Notes: generated by a model not told the origin, from the sequence alone. A DNA stretch of 41,668 nt from Pirellulales bacterium (GCA_033762255.1 JANRLT010000047.1:1-41668), one strand, 5' to 3'; numbered from the stretch's first letter, positions 8,778 to 17,506 are shown. Translations and numbers: made by a program.

Positions 8778-10127
8778 TTAGCGGGCATTGAGATTAAATT
8801 CCACTTGATAGCGTAAATGCGGGCTGCTGGCCCGAATAACGGGGGCGGGGGTGATTTTTAATTCACTGAGCGCCCGGCCGTTCCAGCGGATTTGATAAAG
8901 GTGCACGCCAGGTTCGGTGGAGGTCACGGCTTCCAGGCCAAACCGTTGGGACAGGTACGTGACCAGCTTAGTGGGATCGCCCGTGGTCCCGCGAAACGCC
9001 ACTCGCTGGCACAGATGTTCCTGGTCAAAATAGTAAGTCAACGCGCCAGCCAAGTCTTCCTCTCCCGCGCCCGTGACCAAAGGGACGCGATAACCGCGCA
9101 TGCTGTCATGGGCGACCGACGTATTCACCCGGTTCCAGCGCTGCATAATCCAGGGCTCGGTCACTTCAAAGCGCAGCGCTTCATCCCAACCGACCAGGCA
9201 AATATCCGCCGGCTTGACCGCGGGCTCGATATCGGCCAACTCCTCCGCCGTTGACTTGGCCGTGGCGGGTTCTTCGGCTTTTTTGCTAGAATAACTGCTG
9301 CCGTATTGATTGCCTCCCCCCCCATCGCCGTCACTATGGGAGGAACTTCCCCAAGAATTGCTTTTGCCCGTGGTATTGTTATTTGTTGATCCGCCATAAT
9401 TCGTACTTTTATTTGTCGAAGAAGAATACGAATTGCTGGATGAGCCTGTGTAATTTCCATTGCTGGAATTATAGTTATTTCCGCCGTAGCCATTACTAGC
9501 GGAGCTAGTTCCCGTACTGGAATTGGCATCGCTGTTATTGCCACTGGTACCAAAGCTGTTCCAACCGCTCGAAGTGCCCCCCGAGTTATTATTGGTTCCG
9601 CTACTATAAGAATTGGTCCCGCTGCTTTGCCCCGTGTAGGAGTTACCGGAATTGGAACTTCCTCCGTAGCTGTTGCCGGAATAAGTATTGCCAGAATTGC
9701 TTGACGATCCATAGGAATTGGCACCGCTGGTGGAACTTCCGCTACCCGTACCGCCGCGGGAATTGACGGACGAAGATCCAGCGGTCTTGCCCGACGCACT
9801 GGAGGCATCATTCCCCGTGGCAAAGGGAGAATTAAAAACCGGGCTATCGATGCCGCCGTAACTATTATCGCTGCCATAGCCCGCAAATTGCGTGGAAACC
9901 GGGCCGACGGCTCCCTGGGGTGATGTTTGTCCCCAACCTACGATCAAGGACGGGTTGGGGGGTTGGGCGCTTGCCGGAGGGGTCACGGCAACCGGATTTG
10001 CGGCAACGGGGGACGCGGCGCCTCCTTCTAGCACCCAGCGGGTGATGGTTTTCCACTCGCTGGCAGAGTAGGGGACCCCAACCGCGGCGGTCAATAATCC
10101 CAGATAGAACAAATGCTGCTTCAACAT
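8778..10127 (-). CDS. Exported or membrane-anchored protein with a Ser/Gly/Asn/Tyr-rich middle
   Basis: A 449-residue protein in three parts. Residues 1-20 are a hydrophobic N-terminal segment (LKQHLFYLGLLTAAVGVPY), a signal or anchor. Residues about 85-290 are a long low-complexity stretch dominated by Ser, Gly, Asn, Tyr and Thr with recurring SGNSY/NSYG-like units. The last 145 residues form an ordinary globular domain beginning 'ADICLVGWDEALRFEV'. The C-terminal domain has the look of a conserved planctomycete family, but I cannot name it. The ATG at 10127 is chosen because it starts the hydrophobic segment and has GGAG upstream; an open frame extends to 10250 without purpose. The repeat stretch probably varies in length between strains. 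Confidence 0.8.
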   Translation of the reverse strand: MLKQHLFYLGLLTAAVGVPYSASEWKTITRWVLEGGAASPVAANPVAVTPPASAQPPNPSLIVGWGQTSPQGAVGPVSTQFAGYGSDNSYGGIDSPVFNSPFATGNDASSASGKTAGSSSVNSRGGTGSGSSTSGANSYGSSSNSGNTYSGNSYGGSSNSGNSYTGQSSGTNSYSSGTNNNSGGTSSGWNSFGTSGNNSDANSSTGTSSASNGYGGNNYNSSNGNYTGSSSNSYSSSTNKSTNYGGSTNNNTTGKSNSWGSSSHSDGDGGGGNQYGSSYSSKKAEEPATAKSTAEELADIEPAVKPADICLVGWDEALRFEVTEPWIMQRWNRVNTSVAHDSMRGYRVPLVTGAGEEDLAGALTYYFDQEHLCQRVAFRGTTGDPTKLVTYLSQRFGLEAVTSTEPGVHLYQIRWNGRALSELKITPAPVIRASSPHLRYQVEFNLNAR

Positions 10128-10496
10128 GATCCACCACTCCCACCCGTGCGTTGGCGTCGGTGGCCCGCTTCCACTGCGGGAAACCCGAACGAATACCGCC
10201 GACGCTGCGTGAAACTGGATAACTGGAAAAAATCTTTCCCCAGGTTCCATCCACGGGGGGAGCGCGTCCGGGGGTGGATCATCGGCCTATCAAGCTGGCC
10301 GCGGGCAATGCCCATCGTCCGCTCCACCTGCCAGAACCGTCGCCGCTCTCCCGTTCTTTTCGACTTTATTGTTGGCGGGATTGATAAATCTTTATCCCCA
10401 GGTCACAACCGGCCCTTGTCATTGGAATCCATTTTGGGGGAAGAGCATAAATGGCGATTGCGCAAGCTTTATCGCGCCAAGAAAAGCACAGGCGGG
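10128..10496. other. Intergenic region between two minus-strand genes
   Basis: No supported gene. The stretch should hold the promoter of the low-complexity protein gene and the end of the nnrE transcript. I see no strong terminator hairpin. A short string TTTCCCCAGGT at about 10231 recurs near 10394 (TATCCCCAGGT) and near 18420 upstream of the sigma factor; this may be chance. Confidence 0.3.
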
Positions 10497-11207
10497 TTAT
10501 TTCCGTTGTTCCCGTTCGGCCGTACGCAGCACATCCTCCACCAAAATCCGCGGAGCGCCGATGTCTAACACGTGCACCACCCCCAGGTATGCATGGGCGG
10601 CATCCGCCGCAAAGCCCAGTTTTTCGGCCACAAAGGTGCAGGTATGCGTGGCCCGCACGGTCGGAATGGCGGGATGACCGGTGTCGCAGTCCAGTCCGCT
10701 AGGCAGGTCGACGGCCACCACCGGGCGTGCGGCCCGATTGAGGTATTCGATCGCCTTGTCATAAGGAGCACGCAAATTTCCTTGAAAACCCGTTCCCAGC
10801 AGGGCATCCACAATCCAACCAGCCCGACGCAGTTTTTCCCCCATGAGGTGCCGCCACGGGGGGGCCGGATCGGAACTCGCGGGACAGATCACCATCGGAA
10901 TCTGGGCGGCAACGGCAACCTGGTAATTCACCAGCGCGTCACCGGATAATTCCGCCGGATCGGCAAACAGCAGCACTTCCACGCTGATACGCCGCAAATC
11001 CAGATGCCGGGCAATAACCAGCCCATCGCCCCCGTTATTCCCCTTGCCACAACAGACCACGATCGGCCCATCGATGCCAAACTGGCAAATTTTATCGACC
11101 ACGCCGCGGCCAGCGTTTTCCATCAGGACCAATCCGGGCAGGCCATATTCCGCCATTGCCCGCGCATCCAAGGCGCGGCTATTTTCCCGACTGAGGCGGA
11201 CCTTCAT
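10497..11207 (-). CDS. nnrE: NAD(P)H-hydrate epimerase
   Basis: The enzyme interconverts the R and S forms of damaged NAD(P)HX so that a dehydratase can repair it. The protein is a stand-alone YjeF_N domain of 236 residues. Visible signatures: 'LVLMENAGRGVVD' near residue 27, the glycine-rich motif CGKGNNGGDGLVIARHL near 53, 'IVDALLGTGFQG' near 130 and 'VAVDLPSGLDCDTG' near 162, with the conserved Asp residues. The dehydratase half found in many bacterial fusions is absent. The ATG at 11207 has GGAG 10 bases upstream, overlapping the stop of the Dabb gene, so the two are translated from one message. Confidence 0.93.
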   Translation of the reverse strand: MKVRLSRENSRALDARAMAEYGLPGLVLMENAGRGVVDKICQFGIDGPIVVCCGKGNNGGDGLVIARHLDLRRISVEVLLFADPAELSGDALVNYQVAVAAQIPMVICPASSDPAPPWRHLMGEKLRRAGWIVDALLGTGFQGNLRAPYDKAIEYLNRAARPVVAVDLPSGLDCDTGHPAIPTVRATHTCTFVAEKLGFAADAAHAYLGVVHVLDIGAPRILVEDVLRTAEREQRK

Positions 11208-11213
11208 GGATTA

Positions 11214-11609
11214 CTACTCCGTCCAATAGTCCAGTACCAACACTTTTTCGCGGCGGTCCTTCACCACCCGCACATAAGCCTGGTGGGCCGGATGTTCGAG
11301 ATATTGATCGCGACCCGCTTCATCGGCAAAACTGACGACAAAGACATGGGTAAAGCCGTCGGATTTGCCTTCTTGGCTGACGTTGGTCCCCATTTCAAAC
11401 TGGCGAATCGTATCGATTTTGGAGGGGAGGGCGGCAAAGGTGTCCACCACTTCTTGAACTTGGGTGGCGGAAACCTCGGGCTTGAATTTGTACATGACGA
11501 TATGCCGAAGCAGTTTTTGCTTTTCAGCGGGAGCGGCCAGCGCCGCCGTAATAGCAACAACCCCCGTGGCCGCCAAAATAAACGTCAACCCGCCAAGAAT
11601 TTTTAACAT
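11214..11609 (-). CDS. Dabb (stress-responsive A/B barrel) domain protein with signal peptide
   Basis: A 131-residue protein. Residues 1-27 are a signal peptide (LKILGGLTFILAATGVVA, ending near ALAAPA). The rest is a dimeric alpha/beta-barrel Dabb domain: 'LLRHIVMYKFKPEVSATQVQE', a helix, 'FEMGTNVS', 'THVFVVSFADEAGRDQYLEHPAHQAYV'. The 'FK' and 'HPAH' signatures are typical. Function in the family is poorly defined; the export signal suggests a periplasmic role. The start at 11609 has AGGGAG eight bases upstream. It is the first gene of a two-gene operon with nnrE, four bases apart; the functional link is not obvious. Confidence 0.88.
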   Translation of the reverse strand: MLKILGGLTFILAATGVVAITAALAAPAEKQKLLRHIVMYKFKPEVSATQVQEVVDTFAALPSKIDTIRQFEMGTNVSQEGKSDGFTHVFVVSFADEAGRDQYLEHPAHQAYVRVVKDRREKVLVLDYWTE

Positions 11610-11927
11610 CGTGAAACTCCCTGGATGCGTGTTACAGAAGGAATGCCACAAATTGCCCAACTTATCATTTATCATGGCTGATTGTGAGTAGCTTGTAAAT
11701 TCTGTTTGTGAACAGGAGAAATCAGAGGAAGCGGAGGATTACGGGGAAAATTGTTCTAAATCACTTTCCTCTCCTTCCGCTAGATCCTGTTCAAAATTGT
11801 CTTTGGCAGGTTTTTAAGAGAAACCGCTTGCAATTCCGGCAAATTTTGGGAAATTAAGAATTCCGCTTAACAAAGTTTTTTGTTCGGGGCAGGTTCACCA
11901 TATTTTATTCTGAAGTGAGGAGCGATC
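11610..11927. other. Divergent intergenic region with a partial palindromic repeat
   Basis: This region separates the minus-strand Dabb-nnrE operon from the plus-strand DUF3467 gene and must carry promoters for both. It contains a hairpin-forming element at 11710-11792 whose arms begin GAACAGGAG and end CCTGTTC. It resembles the hairpin half of the ~182-bp repeats at 2.3 and 5.2 kb, but without their TTAACGAAGG tails. I could not pick out a confident promoter. Confidence 0.55.
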
Positions 11928-12278
11928 ATGGCGATGGAAAATGAAGCGGGAGCACCCGAAGCGGGCGCGGCCCAGCGGCAGCAGATTCAAGTCAATGATT
12001 CCAAGGTAGTGGCCAGTTATGCCAATTTTTGCCGCGTGACGGGAACTCCCGAGGAACTCATCGTCGATTTCGCGCTCAATCCCCAGCCGATGGGCATCCC
12101 GGCCGAGCCGATCAATATTTCCAACCGGATCGTGCTCAACTTTTTTACCGCCAAGCGTTTGCTAGTGGCCCTGAGCATGTCGGTCCAGCGGCACGAACAG
12201 GCCTTTGGCGTATTAGAGACCGACGTGCAAAAACGCGTGGTTCCGACCGCCTATCGCCAACCAGGGCAGCAGTCCTAA
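11928..12278 (+). CDS. DUF3467 domain protein
   Basis: A 116-residue soluble protein of the DUF3467 family, which is common in planctomycetes and other bacteria and has no known function. The conserved core is 'VVASYANFCRVTGTPEELIVDFALN' with the later 'RIVLNFFTAKRLLVALSMSVQRHE', both diagnostic of the family. The N-terminal 25 residues are rich in Ala, Glu and Gln. The ATG at 11928 is preceded by GTGAGGAGCGATC, a strong ribosome site. It is a single-gene unit: a divergent operon lies upstream and a rho-independent terminator directly downstream. Confidence 0.9.
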   Translation: MAMENEAGAPEAGAAQRQQIQVNDSKVVASYANFCRVTGTPEELIVDFALNPQPMGIPAEPINISNRIVLNFFTAKRLLVALSMSVQRHEQAFGVLETDVQKRVVPTAYRQPGQQS

Positions 12279-12307
12279 GCATGCGCAGACGTCTTTAAGA
12301 AATTAGC

Positions 12308-12345
12308 AAACCCGCGTGGGCCTGTTCCGCGCGGGTTTTTTATTT
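12308..12345 (+). terminator. Rho-independent terminator of the DUF3467 gene
   Basis: AAACCCGCG at 12308-12316 pairs with CGCGGGTTT at 12330-12338, followed by a T-rich run to 12345. It sits 30 bases past the stop codon. The A-run on the other side means it may also act on the convergent hydrolase transcript, which ends at 12347. Confidence 0.88.
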
Positions 12346-12346
12346 C

Positions 12347-12864
12347 CTACGATTCCAAAGCCGTTCTGCTCTCCACCAGTTCCACGCGGGTCGATACCGC
12401 GTGCAGCGCGATCAGATGGAGCATCTCCGACACGGTCGTGCAACAATCCGCCAGAATTTTACCTGGTAGTTCTCCGCCGTGGGCGAAATCGCCGTATGTG
12501 TGACGCAATTTTGCGTCATCATCCCGCAGACCAAAAGTTCCGTCACGCCCAACTCTAACAGCGTTGATTGCAACTTTGTTTGATAAAAACTGTCAGCGTA
12601 TTCCTTGATAATGACTGGCGCGTCCGGAGCAGCGGCCAAAATTTGGGGATGAATTTCGGCACCGACTGTCCCCCGCTCAAAAAACGGCGCCGGGCCCGCC
12701 GCCGGATTGGCAAGGTGCTGAATATGCACCAGCGGTATGCCTGACTCCCGCGCTAGGGCCATCGCGACGAGGATTCGCTCGGTGACGGGGCCGGTATTCC
12801 ACAAAGGGAATTTTCCACCGGGATAGTAATCGTTTTGCAGATCGATCAGTAGTATTCCGCGCAT
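12347..12864 (-). pseudogene. Isochorismatase-like cysteine hydrolase, frameshifted near the C-terminus
   Basis: The frame from 12864 encodes a cysteine hydrolase of the isochorismatase family. It shows the catalytic triad context: 'ILLIDLQNDYYPGG' (Asp), 'VIIKEYADSFYQT' (Lys) and 'VCGMMTQNCVTHTA' (Cys). In that frame it breaks into nonsense after 'AENYQVK' and stops at 12412. Shifting by one base within the TTTT run at 12457-12460 restores a normal family ending, ADCCTTVSEMLHLIALHA followed by about 15 residues, with a stop at 12347. The restored protein would be about 172 residues, normal for the family. The shift is either a real one-base deletion in a homopolymer or a sequencing error. 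There is no slippery heptamer to suggest programmed frameshifting. Confidence 0.82.
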
Positions 12865-12991
12865 GAAGTCACCTAGGAAGCATGGGGCGGAGTGGCAGTA
12901 GATTTAATAACCAACGTATTAAACCCGCTCCGCGGAATTAATGAAAGCATAAAATTCAATGGCTTTACTGTCCACGCGATTAGCGAGCTTG

Positions 12992-14410
12992 CTACACGCG
13001 CGCCTTCTTCCACTTTCCGCCGCTAAACCGCCATACTACTAGCGCGGTCCGCACATAAATATCGATCACCATGGCGTACCACGCCCCGGACAATCCCCAA
13101 CCTAAAAGCGGTAGCGATTGCGCCATCCACGGCAACGTCAGACTAGAATGAGCGAGCGCGGTCCCCAGCGGTATCCGCACCAGCAAAAAACCGACAAACG
13201 TCACCAAGAGCGGCCACCGCGTGTCCCCCGCCCCGCGCAACGCCCCCGTCAGGATCATCAGGATCACCAGCCCCGGCTGGGCGAGAGTCACAATCCGCAA
13301 GGCCCGCGCCGCCTGGGCGATTACCTCGGGCTGGTCAGATTTGACAAACATCCGCGCTAAAAACTCGTTGCCAAAAAACAAAATCGCGCAGCTCAAAATT
13401 AAAAACGCCTCCCCCACCAGACAGGCGATCCAGACGCTGCGCGTCGCGCGGGCGGGCTGCCCCGCCCCCAGGTTTTGCCCAACCATCGTCGTGGCGGCGA
13501 CCTGCAGGGCCGCGACCGGCAGATAACTGAGCGACTCTAGCCGGATCGCCACGCCATGTGCCGCGGCCGAGACCTCACCCAGGTCGTTGATCACCCGCAT
13601 GAACCACAGGTGGCAGCCGATCATGGCCAGTAAATCAATCCCGCCGGGAATTCCCACGGAAAATATTCGCCACGCCCGCGCGGCGTCCCAGCGAATTTCC
13701 GCCGGAATGATTTTTAGCCCGGCGGTCCCGCGGTTCATGGCCCAAAGCATGATCAGCACCCCCACGCCGTAACCGGCAACCGTGCCGATGACCAGGCCAT
13801 CCCAGCCCAATTGGGGGAATGGCCCCAGACCCACGACCAGGCCAAAGCTGACCAGCATATCAATGGCATTGACGGCGACCATGGAGAGCATGGGGCTAAA
13901 CGTGTCCCCGGCCGCGCGGAGCGCGCCTCCGCCGACGCTTTCGATCATCATCGCTGGAAGGGCGGGAATAAGAAACAAAAAATATCGGGCGGCCAGCTCC
14001 GCCGCGGTCCCGTGCAAACCTAATAGCTCCACCACGGGTCGGCTAAAAAAATACAGGCCCAACATGGGAACCAGACACAACAGCCCCCCCCAAAAGAGCG
14101 AGACATTGGCGATGCGGCGGGCTTCATGATATTCCCCCGCGCCGATGGACCGGGCCACAATGGCGGTGGTGCCGATGGAGACCAGGCTAAAAATGCTGAT
14201 CAAAAACCACAGGCAGTAATTAACCAGATTCATCGCGGCCAGATGTTCCGGCCGGCCCAGTTGGGTACCAGCCAGCCAGGAATCGGTCATGCCGACCAGC
14301 ATATCCAAAATTTGGACCGCCAGGATGGGGAGCGCCAGCCGGGCCAGCACGGGCAGAATAGGTCCCGGGGCGGTGATGGGAGACGGAGCTGGCGATAGCG
14401 ACTGGTGCAT
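12992..14410 (-). CDS. MATE family multidrug/Na+ antiporter
   Basis: A 472-residue polytopic membrane protein with about 12 hydrophobic segments arranged as two similar halves, as in MATE (NorM-like) exporters that expel cationic compounds in exchange for Na+ or H+. Recognisable features are 'ILDMLVGMTDSWLAG' in helix 1, 'GTTAIVARSIGAGEYHEARR' after helix 2, 'GALRAAGDTFSPM' in the first half and its counterpart 'GALRGAGDTRWP' in the second, and 'VGQNLGAGQPARA'. These paired G-A-L-R-G/A-A-G-D-T motifs are diagnostic. The start is uncertain: an ATG at 14410 is preferred to a GTG at 14428, neither having a strong ribosome site. It stands alone, 127 bases from the hydrolase gene. The substrate is unknown. 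Confidence 0.93.
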   Translation of the reverse strand: MHQSLSPAPSPITAPGPILPVLARLALPILAVQILDMLVGMTDSWLAGTQLGRPEHLAAMNLVNYCLWFLISIFSLVSIGTTAIVARSIGAGEYHEARRIANVSLFWGGLLCLVPMLGLYFFSRPVVELLGLHGTAAELAARYFLFLIPALPAMMIESVGGGALRAAGDTFSPMLSMVAVNAIDMLVSFGLVVGLGPFPQLGWDGLVIGTVAGYGVGVLIMLWAMNRGTAGLKIIPAEIRWDAARAWRIFSVGIPGGIDLLAMIGCHLWFMRVINDLGEVSAAAHGVAIRLESLSYLPVAALQVAATTMVGQNLGAGQPARATRSVWIACLVGEAFLILSCAILFFGNEFLARMFVKSDQPEVIAQAARALRIVTLAQPGLVILMILTGALRGAGDTRWPLLVTFVGFLLVRIPLGTALAHSSLTLPWMAQSLPLLGWGLSGAWYAMVIDIYVRTALVVWRFSGGKWKKARV

Positions 14411-14603
14411 GGTCCGCTCGAGGGTCACTTAAATCCGTGGACTGACTGCGGTGCGAAAAGCATGCGGGATCCCAGTAGGGTGGCTTTTTGACGATGTGAC
14501 GTTGCCACCACTCCAGCTTGCGTAAGCTACCAACACAGTTTATCCCTCCTCCGCGGTTAGGAACAGGAGGCTTCCCGTTTACGGCCAGGCCCCGCTTCCG
14601 ACG

Positions 14604-15785
14604 CTATTTGTAAATCGACGTCATTTGGGCCGCGGGGCCAATGATCTCCCCCACAACGCCATGATTACCCGTGGCAAACCCCACGGGACGCCGCAGCGGT
14701 TCTTGCGAAAAGCGCGCTTGCATTTTGGCCAAGGTGGGGGACCAATCGACTTGTCCGGTTTCCAACCATCGGATAACCGCCGATTTGCGGGCTTCCTCCA
14801 TTTCCGCAAAACTCCAACCGTGGCTATCGGCCACAACTCGCTCCCAATCAAACTTCTCTAGCAAGGGAGCGGGCCAGGTTTCGCGTACGAACCGTCTGCG
14901 CAATTCCGCGGTGGGATTGTTAAAATGCAGAATCTGATCCAGCCGCCCGGGACGTTTGGCGGCGGGATCGAGCTCATCCAAATTCAGGTTGCTGGTGAAT
15001 AAATAGATGACACCATGCTTGGGATGCATGCCATCCATTTCCGTCAAGAAGGTGCTTTGCCCTTCGTCACCGTAGCGCTGGCGGTCGCGCAAGGCCATGT
15101 CAAAATCGTCGAACAGGATGACTCCCGGCTCATCCAAGCTGAATAAATCGCGTATCGAGCCGTTAGAGCGTGCCGCTTGAAATTCCTCGCTCGTAACTTG
15201 ATTCCAGGCCAAACCGCGGCGCAGCGCTTCGTACCGCAGCCAGCGGCACGCCATGGTTTTGCCATTTCCCGGCGAGCCAAGCAACAAAACCCCGCGCTTT
15301 TGAGTGATCCGATACTGACGCAGCAGTCGCTGGTCGCGCTTTAACACGCCAATCGTATTATCCCACAGGCTTTGCTGCTCGCCTGGAGGCATGATGGGGG
15401 GCTGTTCCCGTTTCGCGCGGCGTTGACGGCGCAGCAGGTAGCGGTACAGCCGCCGAACCTGGCCCGTGGGCACAAACCACACATCGGGAAACTCCCATTT
15501 ACGTGGAGTCAGTAGCTCCACGGCGCGCAGTTCCGTTCCCGCATGCCGCAAGGTGTAAAATCTAAGCCCCCAAGATAATTGATGTCCCGGCTTACCCCCA
15601 TCTAAGTACATTAACGGCGGCAAGTCAATCAAACCCAAATGTTGCGTTTCCTTTCCGTCATGGTGCAAGTACCACTCAAACTCCCAGCCGAAGCGCAGGG
15701 TAAGCACTTCCTGCGTTAGCGCGCGTTCGACCTGCGCTTTGACTTGCGTCAAGACAGCGTGAATTTCAGTAAGCTTCTTTAACAT
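14604..15785 (-). CDS. AAA+ ATPase of the FtsH/proteasomal type
   Basis: A 393-residue protein. Residues 1 to about 140 form an N-terminal domain with no recognisable family, rich in aromatic and basic residues. The AAA+ module follows: Walker A LLGSPGNGKT near residue 170, Walker B GVILFDDFD near 222, sensor 1 in 'YLFTSNLNLDELDPA' and the arginine-finger/second-region-of-homology motif 'RPGRLDQILHF'. The C-terminal lid ends near residue 360. It lacks the protease domain of FtsH and a transmembrane helix, so it is a cytoplasmic ATPase of unknown substrate. The ATG at 15785 has AGGA only a few bases upstream. It reads away from the AT-rich island to its right. Confidence 0.88.
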   Translation of the reverse strand: MLKKLTEIHAVLTQVKAQVERALTQEVLTLRFGWEFEWYLHHDGKETQHLGLIDLPPLMYLDGGKPGHQLSWGLRFYTLRHAGTELRAVELLTPRKWEFPDVWFVPTGQVRRLYRYLLRRQRRAKREQPPIMPPGEQQSLWDNTIGVLKRDQRLLRQYRITQKRGVLLLGSPGNGKTMACRWLRYEALRRGLAWNQVTSEEFQAARSNGSIRDLFSLDEPGVILFDDFDMALRDRQRYGDEGQSTFLTEMDGMHPKHGVIYLFTSNLNLDELDPAAKRPGRLDQILHFNNPTAELRRRFVRETWPAPLLEKFDWERVVADSHGWSFAEMEEARKSAVIRWLETGQVDWSPTLAKMQARFSQEPLRRPVGFATGNHGVVGEIIGPAAQMTSIYK

Positions 15786-15873
15786 CGTCCTACCAACAAA
15801 GATGCCTGAGTGACCGGATCAATCCGGCCCGCAAGAACGTTGACACAGGGCCGACAGAGAGGTTCGGCGTGCC

Positions 15874-16311
15874 GTGGACAGAGGCCATGCGGAGAGTCAA
15901 ATTTCCTCCGCCGCCCCGTGGGATCCTGCCCGAATCCCAATAAATTGTATTGATGGAAATTGGTGTCTCGACTATGATGCCGAAAATAACCCTAATATTA
16001 ATTTACGATATTTCAACAGCAATACACCACTTGGTTCAACCACGGGATTTACATCTAAAGGAATACCTACACCCACCGCGATTTACGACCATCCACGCAC
16101 AAATGCTTTTAATACGCGTATCTACGAGTTTGAATCATATGCGGTTTGTGCGGACAACGGTCACGTTTTGGGTGGCATCGGCTGGGGATTTACAGTCTTA
16201 GGTGCCCAGCAACAATTAAGCGATGTTCAAATACCGAGAAAACTACAGGAATTAACTCCAACGGCCCGAGATGCGGCCAATAGGTACAATGCCCTCAACA
16301 AACCAAAATAA
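15874..16311 (+). CDS. Small protein of unknown function, possible orphan toxin-type C-terminus
   Basis: The frame starts at a GTG and gives 145 residues. Base composition changes from GC-rich to AT-rich about 40 bases inside it, so the first 15-20 residues may be read from older flanking DNA and the true N-terminus may be missing. There is no signal peptide or hydrophobic helix. The C-terminal part is 'SYAVCADNGHVLGGIGWGF', a link, then 'LTPTARDAANRYNALN'. This recalls tips of polymorphic Rhs/YD-repeat proteins, but I have only general resemblance for that. It overlaps the next gene by a few codons, which suggests a co-translated pair. The function is unknown. Confidence 0.5.
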   Translation: MDRGHAESQISSAAPWDPARIPINCIDGNWCLDYDAENNPNINLRYFNSNTPLGSTTGFTSKGIPTPTAIYDHPRTNAFNTRIYEFESYAVCADNGHVLGGIGWGFTVLGAQQQLSDVQIPRKLQELTPTARDAANRYNALNKPK

Positions 16312-16798
16312 TTCGCTTGTGTGCTACTGTATCGCGATCATTGTTGCGCTTACAGGATTTACCTTTCTTTCGCAGCACGAGAAGTCTATAGACGCCAATG
16401 AGACCACGGCCACTACGCAACATCGAGATATTCAATGCAAGATTGAATCACTCATCAGGACAATTACTGATGACCCAGATGAATTTGGCCGTTCAACTCC
16501 TTCGGTATACGAACTTACTAAGATTGGTAAACCCGCCACAAGGCAGTTACTTCAAGTATTAGAGGAAAAGGATAACGCTGAAATACGCTGGATGGCTGTC
16601 AGGGCACTGAAAAGGATTTATGCAAAGCAATATGGGTTTATTGAAGGAGGTGTTGGCTGGAAAAGCCAGAAGCACTATATCAATTTTCGGGCATTCTGGG
16701 ACTCATTGGGCAACTTACATGTAAACAGTACCTTTCGAGAGTGTCGCGCTGCGGTAAAAAAATGGTATAAGTGGCTTGATAGCCAAGGCATTGAATAA
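16289..16798 (+). CDS. Membrane-anchored HEAT-like hypothetical protein
   Basis: About 169 residues from the ATG at 16289; another ATG at 16271 is in frame. A hydrophobic segment lies at about residues 10-28 (an N-terminal anchor or signal). The middle part, 'YELTKIGKPATRQLLQVLEEKD' and 'IRWMAVRALKRIY', has the helix-turn-helix pattern of one or two HEAT repeats. It overlaps the upstream gene by about 23 bases and shares its low GC content, so the two were probably gained together. In a toxin/immunity reading this would be the immunity or chaperone partner; that is speculation from layout. Confidence 0.6.
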   Translation: MPSTNQNNSLVCYCIAIIVALTGFTFLSQHEKSIDANETTATTQHRDIQCKIESLIRTITDDPDEFGRSTPSVYELTKIGKPATRQLLQVLEEKDNAEIRWMAVRALKRIYAKQYGFIEGGVGWKSQKHYINFRAFWDSLGNLHVNSTFRECRAAVKKWYKWLDSQGIE

Positions 16799-17127
16799 CG
16801 TGCTGCATCCGCGTTTACATGGGTGCTTCCCGCTAAAAATATTTTTACTTTCCTTTGACTCCATCAACAAAACCAGTTTCCACCTGCGTCTCTGGCAGCC
16901 TCGATTACCAAAGTCTTGGCGAGCGACCGAAGGCTGGCTCCGTTGAAGGCAGAAACCCATTATTTTTCAGGAATGCGGTTATTGTGACCGTTCTCAACTG
17001 GCAATTATTTCCTAAATGGTATTCTGAACAAATTGGTCTGGCTTCAAAATACCTGTCCATCCGGAAACAGTGTGGGTCGCGGGCAAAAGCCGCGGATATG
17101 AGGGTTGATGCGTCGCGATTCGCCCGG
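16799..17127. other. Non-coding stretch ending in half of an inverted repeat
   Basis: No supported gene. From about 17035 the sequence (TCCATCCGGAAACAGTGTGGG) begins the left half of an imperfect inverted repeat whose other half is at 17600-17640. The base composition returns from AT-rich to GC-rich here. Confidence 0.4.
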
Positions 17128-17506
17128 TCAAGCGGCGGCTACGGGTTCCTCTTCTCTGTTTGTTGCGAGCGAGATGGTCGTGACTTGCAAACCGGCGAGG
17201 TGCTGATGCCGAGGCGCAAGCACAAGTCTTCCGTGGCCCGTCTTTCGCGACCTGGACAAGCGGCAGGCGAGAGACAGCGACCCACAGGTCGAGTTGATTT
17301 CCGCCAGCCCCGCAACCGAAGCAACGGAACGTGTTCTTTCGCGGATTTGCTGAGAATGAGCGGCTCTCCGGCGATGTTGATCCGTGAATCGGGCACGGCC
17401 CACGGACTTGGTCACCCGTACGCTCGACCACCTCAAACCCGACCAGGTCAAGAACCTGTTCTAGCGAAATCAGCCCCCGGACCTCACGAAACTCAATTCC
17501 TGGCAT
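17128..17506 (-). pseudogene. Decayed CHC2 zinc-finger (DnaG-like N-terminus) protein
   Basis: The first 80 codons from the ATG at 17506 read as a CHC2 zinc-binding domain like that at the N-terminus of primase: 'LEQVLDLVGFEVVERTGDQ', then CPIHG and 'KNTFRCFGCGAGGNQLDLW', with the Cys/His zinc ligands intact. After 'SRLPLVQ' the frame turns to nonsense. The expected continuation, 'ATEDLCLRLGI', lies in a second frame, and an ending 'NREEEPVAAA' with a stop at 17128 lies in a third. So there are at least two small indels. The intact gene would have been about 125 residues. GAGGAG precedes the start. Similar short CHC2 proteins occur in many planctomycete genomes, where I recall them as mobile or multicopy; that is memory rather than evidence here. 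Confidence 0.8.

Noticed and set aside
9161-9886. 241-codon minus-strand frame inside the low-complexity protein gene
   Set aside because: It is an alternate frame of the Ser/Gly/Asn repeats; the repetitive composition keeps it open, and the true frame has a signal, a conserved C-terminus and a good start.
12451-12465. Programmed ribosomal frameshift in the isochorismatase-like gene
   Set aside because: No slippery heptamer or downstream structure is visible; a simple homopolymer indel explains it.
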